Positions 16,847 through 25,550 of a stretch of DNA of 64,000 nt are shown here, in pieces (positions within the stretch are counted from its first letter, which is position 1; every line of letters begins with the position of its first letter). Under the pieces are notes generated by a model that saw only the letters and a list, made by a program, of their open reading frames with translations, did not search any database and was not told the origin of the DNA. A program made the translations under genes and the position numbers. Origin of the DNA: Paenibacillus stellifer (GTDB lineage Bacteria; Bacillota; Bacilli; Paenibacillales; Paenibacillaceae); assembly GCF_000758685.1 (NCBI RefSeq), contig NZ_CP009286.1:2882501-2946500 (forward strand). Reading direction: 5' to 3'.

Positions 16847-17887
16847 ATGAGTCATTGCGGCATTATCGGTCTGGGAATCTATGTACCGGAGTCCATCGTT
16901 ACGGCTAAAGAGCTGGCTAAACAGTCGGGCATTCCGGAATCGGTCATTGTGGAGAAGTACGGTCTTAAGCAAAAACGGGTGGCCGTCCCAGAGGAAACTC
17001 CGCTCTACATGGGGGTACGCGCTGCTCAAAGTGCACTGGCTGATTCCGGGCTGTCCGCTGCGGAGCTTGATGTTGTGATCTGGGCTGGAGGCCAGCACAA
17101 AGATTATATATCCTGGCTTGCCGGCACCAAAATCGCCAGCGAGCTGAATGCTCTCAACGCCTGGTCATTCGACATGTCAGCCCTTTGCGGCTCTATGATC
17201 AGCGCGATCGAAATCGCGCGCTCATTGCTGGCAGGCAACGAAGGCTACCACAACATTTTGCTTGTAAGCGGGTATCGGGACAGTGATCTGATTGATTTGA
17301 AGTGCAAGGAAACCTCTTTTCTTATCGATGTCGCTGCAGGAGCTTCGGCGCTAATTATCCAGAAGAATGCACCGATCAACGTGATTTTGGCAACGGCGTT
17401 TAAGAGCGACGGGAGCTTCGCAGACGATTGTGTCGTGGAATATGGCGGTGCCAAGCACTGGCCCCCGAAGGAGAATGAGCTGCAAAGATTGCACTTCACG
17501 GTAAAAGATCCGAGCAATTTCAAGGAGCGGCTGAAAGCAAAGACCGTGCCGAATTTCATCTCGGTTATCCGCGAGGCGCTGTTCAAGTCCGGGAAGAGTG
17601 ACCGGGACATTGACTATTTGGCAATTCTGCATCTTCCTAAATCTTCACATCATCACTATCTGTCCGAGTTCAATTTATCCGAGAATCAATCCACTTATCT
17701 GGATGAGTATGGCCACTTGGGACAAAATGATCCCATTCTGTCTCTGCAGATCGGGCTTGCAGACGGCAAAATCAAAGATGGAAGCACGGTGGTCATGACA
17801 GCGGCAGGCGTCGGGTTTATATGGGCTGCTTCGGTAATTCATTGGGGCAGCGCAGCAAGTGCGAGGAAGGAGAGTGAAACGGGATGA
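16847..17887 (+). CDS. 3-oxoacyl-ACP synthase III-like condensing enzyme
   Basis: 346 residues of the thiolase fold. The KASIII triad is complete: Cys114 (MSALCGSMISA), His262 (AILHLPKSS) and Asn294 (GHLGQNDPI). The sequence departs from housekeeping FabH around the substrate tunnel, for example SALCGSM in place of the usual AACSGF, so it probably uses a special starter or a CoA substrate. It overlaps iorA by ATGA, so the two are made in fixed proportion, suggesting that the acyl-CoA from IorAB may feed this enzyme. Confidence 0.83.
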   Translation: MSHCGIIGLGIYVPESIVTAKELAKQSGIPESVIVEKYGLKQKRVAVPEETPLYMGVRAAQSALADSGLSAAELDVVIWAGGQHKDYISWLAGTKIASELNALNAWSFDMSALCGSMISAIEIARSLLAGNEGYHNILLVSGYRDSDLIDLKCKETSFLIDVAAGASALIIQKNAPINVILATAFKSDGSFADDCVVEYGGAKHWPPKENELQRLHFTVKDPSNFKERLKAKTVPNFISVIREALFKSGKSDRDIDYLAILHLPKSSHHHYLSEFNLSENQSTYLDEYGHLGQNDPILSLQIGLADGKIKDGSTVVMTAAGVGFIWAASVIHWGSAASARKESETG

Positions 17888-19677
17888 AGGTTGTTCTGAC
17901 AGGAAATGAAGCGGTCGCCCGGGGCGCTTATGAAGCGGGAGCCGGCATGGCGACGGGTTATCCGGGAACCCCTTCAACGGTAGTGATTGAAGAGACGATG
18001 AGGAAGTACGCTGAAATCTACTCGGAGTGGTCAACGAACGAAAAGGTGGCTCTGGAGGTCGCGATGGGAGCCTCTTTTGCCGGCTATCGAAGCTATGCCG
18101 TCATGAAGACTGTCGGGCTCAATGTCGCTCATGACGCGCTGATGTCCGCAGCTCAAGCACAGACGAACGGAGGGCTGGTGCTCGTGGTATCGGACGATGC
18201 CGGACGGATCAGCGATGACTGCAACGACTGCCGTCATTACGGGGACAGCGCCGGGGTTCCCGTGCTCGAACCGTCAGACAGCCAGGAAGCTCTGGAATAT
18301 ATGAAGCTTGCTTTTGAGCTCAGTGAGCGGCTCAGCCTGCCGGTCATTATCCGTCTGACTTCCATCACATGCAAGACACGCAGCACGGTGGACATCGACG
18401 ACACTTACCAATATCAGAAGGCATTCCGCAAGAAATACAAATTCAGCTATTATGGCGTGCTGGCAAGCACGATGATGATCGGCATGGCAGACTCCTCGAA
18501 TGCCAAGATTCGCCGGTTCGATCATGATTTTGCCCAGGCACTGCGCAGCCTCAAGGAAGAATCCGCAGACCTTCCGGTGAATGTGCTTGAAATAAACGGC
18601 AGTGACATTGGAATCATCACCGCAGGTGTGCCATATGGCTATGTCAAGGAAATGCTGCCGGAGGCTTCGGTCTTGAAGCTCGGCTTGGTCTATCCGCTTC
18701 CGGAGCGTCTGATTCGCAGGCTTGCGGATCATGTTAACCGGCTGTATGTCATTGAAGACGGTCATGTGTTCCTCGAGAAGGAGATCAAAAGCCTTGGCTT
18801 CGATGTCATCGGGGAGAGCCTGTTCCCCAAATTTCCGGAATCCACATGCTTCAGCCCCGAACTGATATCACAGAAGCTGGGTTCAACAGAAGTCAGCGTA
18901 CACCCGATCCAGAATGTTTCCTTCCGTCTGCCGATGAATTGTGCCGGCTGCTCCCATCTATTCGTCTATCACATTCTGAAGAAGCATCGAATCGAGGCTT
19001 CAACCGATGTGACCTGCGGCGGGATCGGCGTCTTCCCGCATATCGGCGCTTTCAATAACGCGAAGCATATGGGTTCCTCCATCGGGATGGCTCACGGTGT
19101 GAACGTGATGAATCAGAGACAAGGAGAGCGGAAGTATGTTGCGGTCATAGGGGATGGCGGGTTCTGGGCAACCGGAATTAACGGAATGATTAATATGGTC
19201 TACAATTCGGTAAATTCCACGGTTATTATCGTAGACAATCAATGCATCGCAATGACGGGGGGCCAGAGTCTTCCATCCGGCGATTTTGGAGCTCATTACA
19301 ATCCGGAGAATCGTCTGAGCATCGCAGAGATGTGCCGGGCGATCGGAATTCGTGATATCCGTACAGTTGATGCCTATGATCTTGAGGAATTGGAAGACGC
19401 GGTGCTTGGCGCCGTCAACTCACAAGAAAGCTCAGTCGTCATCGTTCAGAAGCCTTGTCTGTTGAAAATCAAGCCGGATCGGTCCGTATCCGGGCATGTT
19501 GTGCAGAGCAAATGCGTTCATTGCAAAAGCTGTCTTCAGCTCGGTTGTCTCGCATTGGAAATTAAAACAACGGATCAAGGCGAGGAGATTCAAATCAACG
19601 AAAATCTGTGCGTTGGCTGCAAATTATGCGCCGCAACCTGTAAAAGCGAGGCGATAAGCTATGAGTGCTCCGGATAA
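17884..19677 (+). CDS. iorA: Indolepyruvate:ferredoxin oxidoreductase, alpha subunit
   Basis: 597 residues in the expected order: pyrimidine-binding domain (GNEAVARGAYEAGAGMATGYPGTPS), transketolase C-like domain (around 250-340), TPP pyrophosphate-binding domain with VIGDGGFWATGINGMINM near 420, and a C-terminal two-cluster ferredoxin domain (CVHCKSCLQLGC and CVGCKLCAATC). It oxidatively decarboxylates aryl 2-oxoacids (indole-, phenyl-, hydroxyphenylpyruvate) to arylacetyl-CoA and reduces ferredoxin. It is oxygen-sensitive in known cases. Its placement between a condensing enzyme and an exporter suggests a biosynthetic use rather than only amino acid catabolism. Confidence 0.93.
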   Translation: MKVVLTGNEAVARGAYEAGAGMATGYPGTPSTVVIEETMRKYAEIYSEWSTNEKVALEVAMGASFAGYRSYAVMKTVGLNVAHDALMSAAQAQTNGGLVLVVSDDAGRISDDCNDCRHYGDSAGVPVLEPSDSQEALEYMKLAFELSERLSLPVIIRLTSITCKTRSTVDIDDTYQYQKAFRKKYKFSYYGVLASTMMIGMADSSNAKIRRFDHDFAQALRSLKEESADLPVNVLEINGSDIGIITAGVPYGYVKEMLPEASVLKLGLVYPLPERLIRRLADHVNRLYVIEDGHVFLEKEIKSLGFDVIGESLFPKFPESTCFSPELISQKLGSTEVSVHPIQNVSFRLPMNCAGCSHLFVYHILKKHRIEASTDVTCGGIGVFPHIGAFNNAKHMGSSIGMAHGVNVMNQRQGERKYVAVIGDGGFWATGINGMINMVYNSVNSTVIIVDNQCIAMTGGQSLPSGDFGAHYNPENRLSIAEMCRAIGIRDIRTVDAYDLEELEDAVLGAVNSQESSVVIVQKPCLLKIKPDRSVSGHVVQSKCVHCKSCLQLGCLALEIKTTDQGEEIQINENLCVGCKLCAATCKSEAISYECSG

Positions 19678-20272
19678 AGGAAGTTACCTCATTTGCGGAT
19701 TGGGTGGCCAGGGGATAGGCCTGTTCGGCAAAATACTTGGCGAGTACTACACCCATCATGGATACGAGATCAAAATCTCGGATGTAATGGGACTTGGACA
19801 ACGGGGAGGGAGCGTTGAATGTCATTTCAGATACTCGACAGAACGCATTTACTCTCCGCTTATTCCATTTGGTACGGCAGAGGCGCTCATTTCTTTTGAA
19901 CAAATCGAGACGCTGCGCAATGCCCATTACCTGAAGAAGGACGGGCGGATTATTAGCAGCACGTATGAATTGAGTCCGCCAACGGTAAATACGAGGCTTC
20001 AGGCTGATATTCAGGGCAGCAAACGGGAAATCATTCAGCGATTAGGTTTCCCGGTCCGGTTTATTGACGATGCGGAAGTCGACCGGGCCGATCCGGAGTT
20101 CAATCGTGTGCGCAATATGATCGCCTTGGCTGTGCTCGCGGAACAGATGGAGCTGGACATCCAGAGCTTGATCGAATTGCTGAAGAACAATATATCTCCC
20201 TCATATCTTCAATTGAATCTTAGAGCTTTTGAATACGGGAGACAGTTATTTGAGAGAACGACAGCATACTAA
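19661..20272 (+). CDS. iorB: Indolepyruvate:ferredoxin oxidoreductase, beta subunit
   Basis: 203 residues of the gamma-type 2-oxoacid:acceptor oxidoreductase domain (YLICGLGGQGIGLFGKILGEYY, SDVMGLGQRGGSVECHFRYS). The start ATG lies inside the end of iorA, overlapping by 17 bases, with GCGAGGCGAT upstream, so the subunits are coupled. It completes the IorAB complex. Confidence 0.93.
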   Translation: MSAPDKGSYLICGLGGQGIGLFGKILGEYYTHHGYEIKISDVMGLGQRGGSVECHFRYSTERIYSPLIPFGTAEALISFEQIETLRNAHYLKKDGRIISSTYELSPPTVNTRLQADIQGSKREIIQRLGFPVRFIDDAEVDRADPEFNRVRNMIALAVLAEQMELDIQSLIELLKNNISPSYLQLNLRAFEYGRQLFERTTAY

Positions 20273-20292
20273 CTGCCAGATGAGGTGATGAA

Positions 20293-21516
20293 GTGAAGCA
20301 TTCAGCTTCAGAGATGCGGATTATTTCGTTATTGGTTTTTTTGGTTCCTTTTCTAATGGGACTCGGGGTCGATTTATATGTGCCTTCTCTGCCCTCGCTC
20401 GTGTCTTATTATCATAGCGATACCGGAACCGTTCAGCGGAGCATTAGCCTGTATATGCTGGGATATGGTGTGGGGCAGATGATGCTCGGAATTCTCTCGG
20501 ATCGTTATGGGCGTAGAAAAATACTGCTGGGCAGCTCATTGAGCTATGGAATCATCAGTTTGATCTGTATTAGCTCGCCGACTGTTCAAGTGCTCAATCT
20601 ATGCCGGCTCATCCAGGGCTTAAGCGTTGGCGGGATGGCGGTTGTGGGCCGGGCAATGGTCGTGGATTGTTATAAAGGAAAAGAGTTGGCCAAAGCAACG
20701 AATTACTTCGGATTAAGCTGGTCGCTAGGCCCGATCATCGGTCCATTTATCGGCGGTTATTTTGAAGAATATTTAAGCTGGAAAGCCGACTTCTATTTCT
20801 TTGGATTGTACGGCCTGATTATTTTTGGTTTAGCCCTGGCGCGGTTGCCTGAAACCAATCAAAATCTGGTTAAGCTGAACCTGAAAATCACGCTCTCGAA
20901 CATCGGAAAGATTATTAAAGATCCCGTATTCATGGGTATGACGATCATCGGCGGATTCGGTTACGCTTCAGTGGTGCTGTTCAACACGATGGGGCCTTTT
21001 CTCATCCAGAATGTTCTTGGCTATTCTTCCGTGATTTACGGTTATATTGCGCTGGTACTGGGAGCTTCTTATTTCTTGGGGTCGATTGGCAATCGGTTCA
21101 GCGTGGGCCGTTATCCCATCATGACCTTATTGATCTTCGGATTATCCAGTGCGTTGATTTTCAGCCTGATCATGATTTTGATTGAGTTTGCGGCAGGCGT
21201 GAGTCTTCCCGGAACGGTGATTCCGGTTCTGCTGATCGTCTTTGTCTGCGGTTTTATCGTCCCCAATACGTTAGCGCGATCAATGGAACTGTTTGCCCAT
21301 CTGGCGGGTACGGCAAGTTCCTTGTTCGGCTCTCTGTCGGGTGTCATCGTATCGCTCGTCACAACATTCGCCAGCCATTTAAAGGTCGATTCCCAGCTTC
21401 CGATGTCGTTCACATACAGCGGACTGATGCTCATCTCGATCCTGCTGTTTGGTGTCTGCCATTATGTTGATAAGCTGCCGGCCGGCAAAGAAAAGGAGGA
21501 GAAACTGCATGTATGA
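20293..21516 (+). CDS. MFS transporter, Bcr/CflA-like efflux protein
   Basis: 407 residues with twelve hydrophobic segments. DLYVPSLPSL in segment 1 and the loop GILSDRYGRRK identify the Bcr/CflA drug-efflux branch of the major facilitator family. It starts at a GTG (20293) behind GAGGTGAT, 20 bases after iorB, and overlaps the next gene by 8 bases. It is the likely exporter of whatever the operon makes, or confers self-protection. Confidence 0.88.
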   Translation: MKHSASEMRIISLLVFLVPFLMGLGVDLYVPSLPSLVSYYHSDTGTVQRSISLYMLGYGVGQMMLGILSDRYGRRKILLGSSLSYGIISLICISSPTVQVLNLCRLIQGLSVGGMAVVGRAMVVDCYKGKELAKATNYFGLSWSLGPIIGPFIGGYFEEYLSWKADFYFFGLYGLIIFGLALARLPETNQNLVKLNLKITLSNIGKIIKDPVFMGMTIIGGFGYASVVLFNTMGPFLIQNVLGYSSVIYGYIALVLGASYFLGSIGNRFSVGRYPIMTLLIFGLSSALIFSLIMILIEFAAGVSLPGTVIPVLLIVFVCGFIVPNTLARSMELFAHLAGTASSLFGSLSGVIVSLVTTFASHLKVDSQLPMSFTYSGLMLISILLFGVCHYVDKLPAGKEKEEKLHV

Positions 21517-22270
21517 ACCGAAAGCCGCGAACCGGGAATTGAGTCTGGTGCTGGGGGATATGGATACCGTTTATCAAGTGTCAACCTATGGCGCCGTGTT
21601 CGCGGGAGTATTGGATGGATTTGTGCCTTTGAAGGATTTGAGCAAATGGGGGGACTTCGGCATTGGCAGCATTACGGGACTCCATGGCGAAATCGCCATT
21701 CTGGACGGTATCATCCATCATTTTGATGAATATGGGCAGACTCGTTCCATTGACCGAGAGGACCTAACGCCCAAAATGCTACTTTCCTTTTTCAAAACGG
21801 ATCAGATTGTTCCTTTGCACACAGCAGCCACCTATGAGGAGACGAAGTCTGCGATCGAGCAGGCGCTTCCCTCAGCCAACATCATGTATGCGATCAAGAT
21901 CGAAGGTCTCTTCGAAGTTTTACGGACCAAATGTTATCCTGCCCAGCCGAAGCCGTATCCCAAAGGGATCAACACCGCTTTATCCAAGCATGTCCGAACG
22001 TATCATAACGAGCGCGGAACGTTGGTTGGCTACCTTATGCCGGAACATCTTGGCGAGATTTCCGGGCTAAGCTACCATTTTCACTTCATTACAGAGGACG
22101 GCAAGTACGGAGGTCATATGATTGATTTTACACTGATTGACGGAACTGCCTATCTGGATTACAAGCATACTTTGCGGCTCGTTCTTCCCAGCGATGAGGA
22201 GTACTACCAAGCCGATTTATCCGATACGATGAACATCCTTCAACAGGTCGTGGACATTTCACTGCAATAA
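21509..22270 (+). CDS. Acetolactate decarboxylase-like protein 1
   Basis: 253 residues of the alpha-acetolactate decarboxylase (AlsD/BudA) fold: YQVSTYGAVFAGVLDG, the KWGDFGIGSITGLHGE segment, and the metal site YHFHFITEDGKYGGH with His190, His192 and His203. Glu61 is kept. Compared from memory with the Brevibacillus enzyme, the active-site Arg in KARTVP is Lys141 and the C-terminal Glu of HEF is Thr221, so plain acetolactate decarboxylase activity is doubtful. No secretion signal is seen. The ATG at 21509 follows AAAAGGAGGAG and overlaps the exporter gene. No acetolactate synthase is nearby. Confidence 0.8.
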   Translation: MYEPKAANRELSLVLGDMDTVYQVSTYGAVFAGVLDGFVPLKDLSKWGDFGIGSITGLHGEIAILDGIIHHFDEYGQTRSIDREDLTPKMLLSFFKTDQIVPLHTAATYEETKSAIEQALPSANIMYAIKIEGLFEVLRTKCYPAQPKPYPKGINTALSKHVRTYHNERGTLVGYLMPEHLGEISGLSYHFHFITEDGKYGGHMIDFTLIDGTAYLDYKHTLRLVLPSDEEYYQADLSDTMNILQQVVDISLQ

Positions 22271-22314
22271 ATGCCAGTGTGTAAGGCGAAGAATCCGATG
22301 GAGGAGGGGTTTAG

Positions 22315-23097
22315 ATGAAGAACGGTCAAAATGTAGAGTACCGCAATACGGATGTGTATACGCAAGTCAATACAACGGCAGCGCTTGTTGCGGGCGTGAT
22401 GGAGACAGAGGTTACAATTCGCGATCTGAGTGAGTGGGGAGATTTCGGGCTGGGCTGCACGAAGGGGATGCAGGAATCGGTTCTGCTGCTGGATAATCAG
22501 ACCTATGTCAATAAAGTAGTCAAAGACGATCAGAAGATCGGGTTATTTCTGCTGGCCTTCTTCGAGGAGACCAATCCGGTCAGGCTTCAGCAGACGATGG
22601 ACCTGAACGATCTGAGAGCCTATATTGATTCGGCATTGCCGACTCCCAATATCATGTACGCCGTCAAATGCAAAGGCAAGTTCGAATCCATTCAAACGTC
22701 TATCCCCTTATCGTTTCAGAAGCCGTATCCGCGTGTCGTTCCCGAAATGACAGACCAATCCATCAATGTTGAAGTGGATAATATCAGCGGCACCATCATT
22801 GCCTTCTGGCTCCCGTCATTTTTATCAGGGATCAACGGTGGAGCGGGAGGACTGCACGCGCATTTCATCAGCGATGACCGGAAATTTATGGGCCATGTGA
22901 TCGATTGCAAAATGACTGAAGGCGTACTGTGGATCGATGCCAAGCATCAGCTGAATCTTCAGCTTCCGAAGGCTGATCCCGCTTTCTATGAAGTTGACCT
23001 GAATGGAAATGAGGCCATGTCCAGACGGGTATCGGAATGGATCAAGGAAGGCATTGGAGGCAAAGAAATCCTACCTGGGGCCACTATAAAAGCATAA
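22315..23097 (+). CDS. Acetolactate decarboxylase-like protein 2
   Basis: 260 residues, homologous to the preceding protein but strongly diverged. The metal ligands are kept (HAHFISDDRKFMGH: His181, His183, His194), as is Glu54. The active-site Arg is replaced by Ser129 and the C-terminal Glu by Gln212, judged by alignment from memory. The start follows GGAGGAGGGG. Two different members side by side suggest a heterodimer or two consecutive decarboxylation or isomerisation steps on 2-hydroxy-3-oxo acid-like intermediates. Last gene of the operon before a strong terminator. Confidence 0.8.
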   Translation: MKNGQNVEYRNTDVYTQVNTTAALVAGVMETEVTIRDLSEWGDFGLGCTKGMQESVLLLDNQTYVNKVVKDDQKIGLFLLAFFEETNPVRLQQTMDLNDLRAYIDSALPTPNIMYAVKCKGKFESIQTSIPLSFQKPYPRVVPEMTDQSINVEVDNISGTIIAFWLPSFLSGINGGAGGLHAHFISDDRKFMGHVIDCKMTEGVLWIDAKHQLNLQLPKADPAFYEVDLNGNEAMSRRVSEWIKEGIGGKEILPGATIKA

Positions 23098-23158
23098 TAA
23101 TATAAGCTATACTGAGTTTAGTTATACTTGGTGCTTTTTTCCATCTAATGATGGGGCG

Positions 23159-23200
23159 GAAATAGACCGTGATCCTGGCCAGGGCGGTCTATTTCTTTTT
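23159..23200 (+). terminator. Rho-independent terminator of the pathway operon
   Basis: GAAATAGACCG (23159-23169) pairs perfectly with CGGTCTATTTC (23185-23195), 15-base loop, then TTTTT. It closes the operon that starts at 14879. Confidence 0.9.
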
Positions 23201-23256
23201 ACATATTGAGGTGACTCTTTCAGGTAAGTACAAATGATTAAGGAGCGGGGTCGAAG

Positions 23257-23667
23257 TTGAATATCGAGAAAGTTGATCTGGAACTTATAGAGGCAGCGCA
23301 GAACACGATAAGAAGTTTATACAAAGATGGCAAACATCACATTGGAGCGGCGGTTAGGACAAAAACAGGAAAAATATACACAGCGGTGCATCTAGAGGCT
23401 TACATCGGCCGAGTATCTGTGTGTGCTGAAGCGATCGCCTTGGGCAAAGCTATATCTGAAGGCGAGGATGATTTTGCTACGATAGTAGCCGTAAGGCATC
23501 CCGATCCGACAGAAGAGGATCAAACCATTGAAGTTGTATCGCCTTGCGGCATCTGCAGGGAATTGATTAGCGATTATGGAGCAGACATACAAGTTATTTT
23601 GAAGGGGACCAACCATTATTTTAATAAGAATATACAACAATTATTGCCGGACAAATATGAAAGATGA
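23257..23667 (+). CDS. Cytidine deaminase family protein (blasticidin-S deaminase-like)
   Basis: 136 residues from a TTG at 23257 behind AAGGAGCGGGG. Zinc and catalytic residues are in VCAEAIALG and SPCGICRE, the CAE/PCxxC pattern of cytidine and blasticidin-S deaminases. The order and spacing (HIGAAVRTKTGKIYTAVHLEAYIGR) resemble the blasticidin-S branch more than housekeeping Cdd. It begins a run of small accessory genes of lower GC. Confidence 0.8.
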   Translation: MNIEKVDLELIEAAQNTIRSLYKDGKHHIGAAVRTKTGKIYTAVHLEAYIGRVSVCAEAIALGKAISEGEDDFATIVAVRHPDPTEEDQTIEVVSPCGICRELISDYGADIQVILKGTNHYFNKNIQQLLPDKYER

Positions 23668-23691
23668 ACAGACAGCAACCAGGAGGAAGCA

Positions 23692-24261
23692 ATGAATACC
23701 TGCATATATATGATCAGACATGGAGAATCGCCAAAAACCGAAGGAAATGAAAGAACCCGTGGTTTAAGTGAGAAAGGTAGACTTGATTCGGAGAAAATAA
23801 TAGAACTTTTGAAGGACGAGGGAATCACCAGCTTCGTATCAAGTCCCTATAAGCGAGCTGTTATGACGATTGAGGGATTAGCCCACTTTTGCGGGCAAGA
23901 AGTATCTGTAATCGAGGATTTGAAAGAGTTCATGTTCTCAACCGAAGACAAAGTCGTAGGAGATCAGGAAGTATACGCAATGGTGAGAAAAATGTTTGAA
24001 ACCCCTGACTATGTACCTCCAATGGGTGAGTCGATGACAGAGTGTCAGCAACGAGCGGTGGCAGCATTGAAGGAAATTTTAACCATATACAAAGGGCAAA
24101 GAGTAGCAATCGGAACCCACGGTCTCGTTATGACCCTAATGATGAACCACTTCGATAATCAATATGGATATGAGTTCTTAATGAACACGTCCAAACCGGA
24201 TATTTACAAGATGGAATTTAATGAAGATACATTAGTTAACATTGATAGAATATGCTTATAG
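23692..24261 (+). CDS. Histidine phosphatase family protein
   Basis: 189 residues. The RHGE motif (YMIRHGESP, catalytic His10), VSSPYKRAVMTIEGL, and the second catalytic His in GTHGLVMTLMM are all present, so a phosphatase or mutase-type fold of the PhoE/GpmB kind is clear; the substrate is unknown. Good ribosome site (CAGGAGGAAGCA). Base composition is lower in GC than the pathway genes upstream. Confidence 0.88.
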   Translation: MNTCIYMIRHGESPKTEGNERTRGLSEKGRLDSEKIIELLKDEGITSFVSSPYKRAVMTIEGLAHFCGQEVSVIEDLKEFMFSTEDKVVGDQEVYAMVRKMFETPDYVPPMGESMTECQQRAVAALKEILTIYKGQRVAIGTHGLVMTLMMNHFDNQYGYEFLMNTSKPDIYKMEFNEDTLVNIDRICL

Positions 24262-24285
24262 GAATCTGAATAAGGGGGATTCTTG

Positions 24286-24843
24286 GTGATCAATGATGTG
24301 TACACAATGATTTCTAAATTGGCAACGCCCAGGCTGGTTGTAATATTGTGTGTTGCAATTATTTCTCTCTACATCTTGCTGAATTTTATCCTGGGTGTCC
24401 CCCAACTCAAACAGTTATCCGGCGGAATTGGAGTCATAGATTCAACCTTTAATTATTCCGCAGACAAAGTCTACACAATGATCGAAGCCTACGGACCCCA
24501 AGGGAGAAAAATCCATATTGTACTGGAAGTCGTTGACTTCATCTTTCCGCTTATTTACAGTTTGTTTTTCAGCTTGTCTGTTACCCTGATTCTTCGGCAA
24601 ATGTTCCCCCTAAATACGTTTACGCAGACGATATGTCTCCTGCCGTTATTGATCATTGTGTTTGAATATGTGGAGAACATAGGGGTATTAGCAATGTTAG
24701 TTTCATATCCAAGACAAATGGAAGTACTTGCTGTCTTAACAAATGTCGCTACCTTATTAAAAACACTGGTGACGGTATACTCCTTATTTGCAATACTTGC
24801 AGGCGCAATGTCCTGTTTTCTGAAAAAGTATGTAATTTACTGA
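24286..24843 (+). CDS. Hypothetical four-segment membrane protein
   Basis: 185 residues with membrane segments near residues 15-38, 80-105, 115-140 and 155-178, and an extracytoplasmic loop between the first two. No family recognised. The GTG at 24286 lies seven bases after GGGGG and is preferred to the TTG directly before it. Confidence 0.65.
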   Translation: MINDVYTMISKLATPRLVVILCVAIISLYILLNFILGVPQLKQLSGGIGVIDSTFNYSADKVYTMIEAYGPQGRKIHIVLEVVDFIFPLIYSLFFSLSVTLILRQMFPLNTFTQTICLLPLLIIVFEYVENIGVLAMLVSYPRQMEVLAVLTNVATLLKTLVTVYSLFAILAGAMSCFLKKYVIY

Positions 24844-24865
24844 ATCGTAAACGAAGGTGAGTCTA

Positions 24866-25336
24866 TTGAAAATTGAGTATGTAGAGACGGATCTAACCTC
24901 ACTTGCATTAATCCAGCCATTATGGGAGCGGCTTAGAGATCATCATGCTTCATTGTCGAGACATTTTTCGGAGCAGCTAAGCAGCAATACATTTGATGGG
25001 CGATCACGCGACCTGCTCGATAAATCGAGACAAGGACAAATAAAGATTATTTTAGCTCATGATGCAACTGCAGCGGCGAAGATACTGATCGGATATTGTA
25101 TTAGCTCGATCAACGAGGGGAAGCAGGGAGAGATCGATTCGATTTTTATTCTGGATCGTTATCGGGGTACAGGCATTGGAGATACCTTAATGAGACGAAC
25201 GCTGGATTGGTTTCAGGAAAATGAAATTCTCGACATTGGCATATCCGTTTTATTTGGAAATGAACAAGCATTGAAGTTTTATGAGAAATATGGATTTTAC
25301 CCAAGGTCTTATACATTGAAGAACACTGTGAATTAA
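24866..25336 (+). CDS. GNAT family N-acetyltransferase
   Basis: 156 residues. Motif A is IDSIFILDRYRGTGIGDTLMRRTLDWF and motif B is FGNEQALKFYEKYGF, both complete. The TTG at 24866 has AAGGTGA at the right distance; the GTG at 24857 does not. The acceptor is unknown. Confidence 0.82.
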   Translation: MKIEYVETDLTSLALIQPLWERLRDHHASLSRHFSEQLSSNTFDGRSRDLLDKSRQGQIKIILAHDATAAAKILIGYCISSINEGKQGEIDSIFILDRYRGTGIGDTLMRRTLDWFQENEILDIGISVLFGNEQALKFYEKYGFYPRSYTLKNTVN

Positions 25337-25550
25337 GTTGTAGGTTGATAAAAGAGCGGCACCATACGGTCTGTTGTCGAAGGAGAATAAGTTATTTGAC
25401 TGACGGTACGCCATTATCGAGAACGATAGTTAAATGGATAAGGGTTGCCACGTAACCGCTCTTCGCTCAAAAACGGGCAGAAAAGCGTTGTACATTGCTT
25501 GAGATATTTTAAGGGTACATCGAGTATAATGAATTAAACATCATCGGTAG
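25337..25550. other. Gene-free stretch with a distant inverted repeat
   Basis: AAGAGCGG (25352-25359) and CCGCTCTT (25456-25463) form an 8-base inverted repeat around 96 bases with no credible gene. A TATAAT at 25525-25530 may be the -10 of the murG paralogue; no good -35 stands 17 bases before it. The stretch could be the remnant of a small mobile element or simply a structured leader. Confidence 0.3.

Noticed and set aside
25434-25502. 22-codon open frame (MDKGCHVTALRSKTGRKALYIA)
   Set aside because: No ribosome binding site and no recognisable family; kept only as part of the gene-free stretch.
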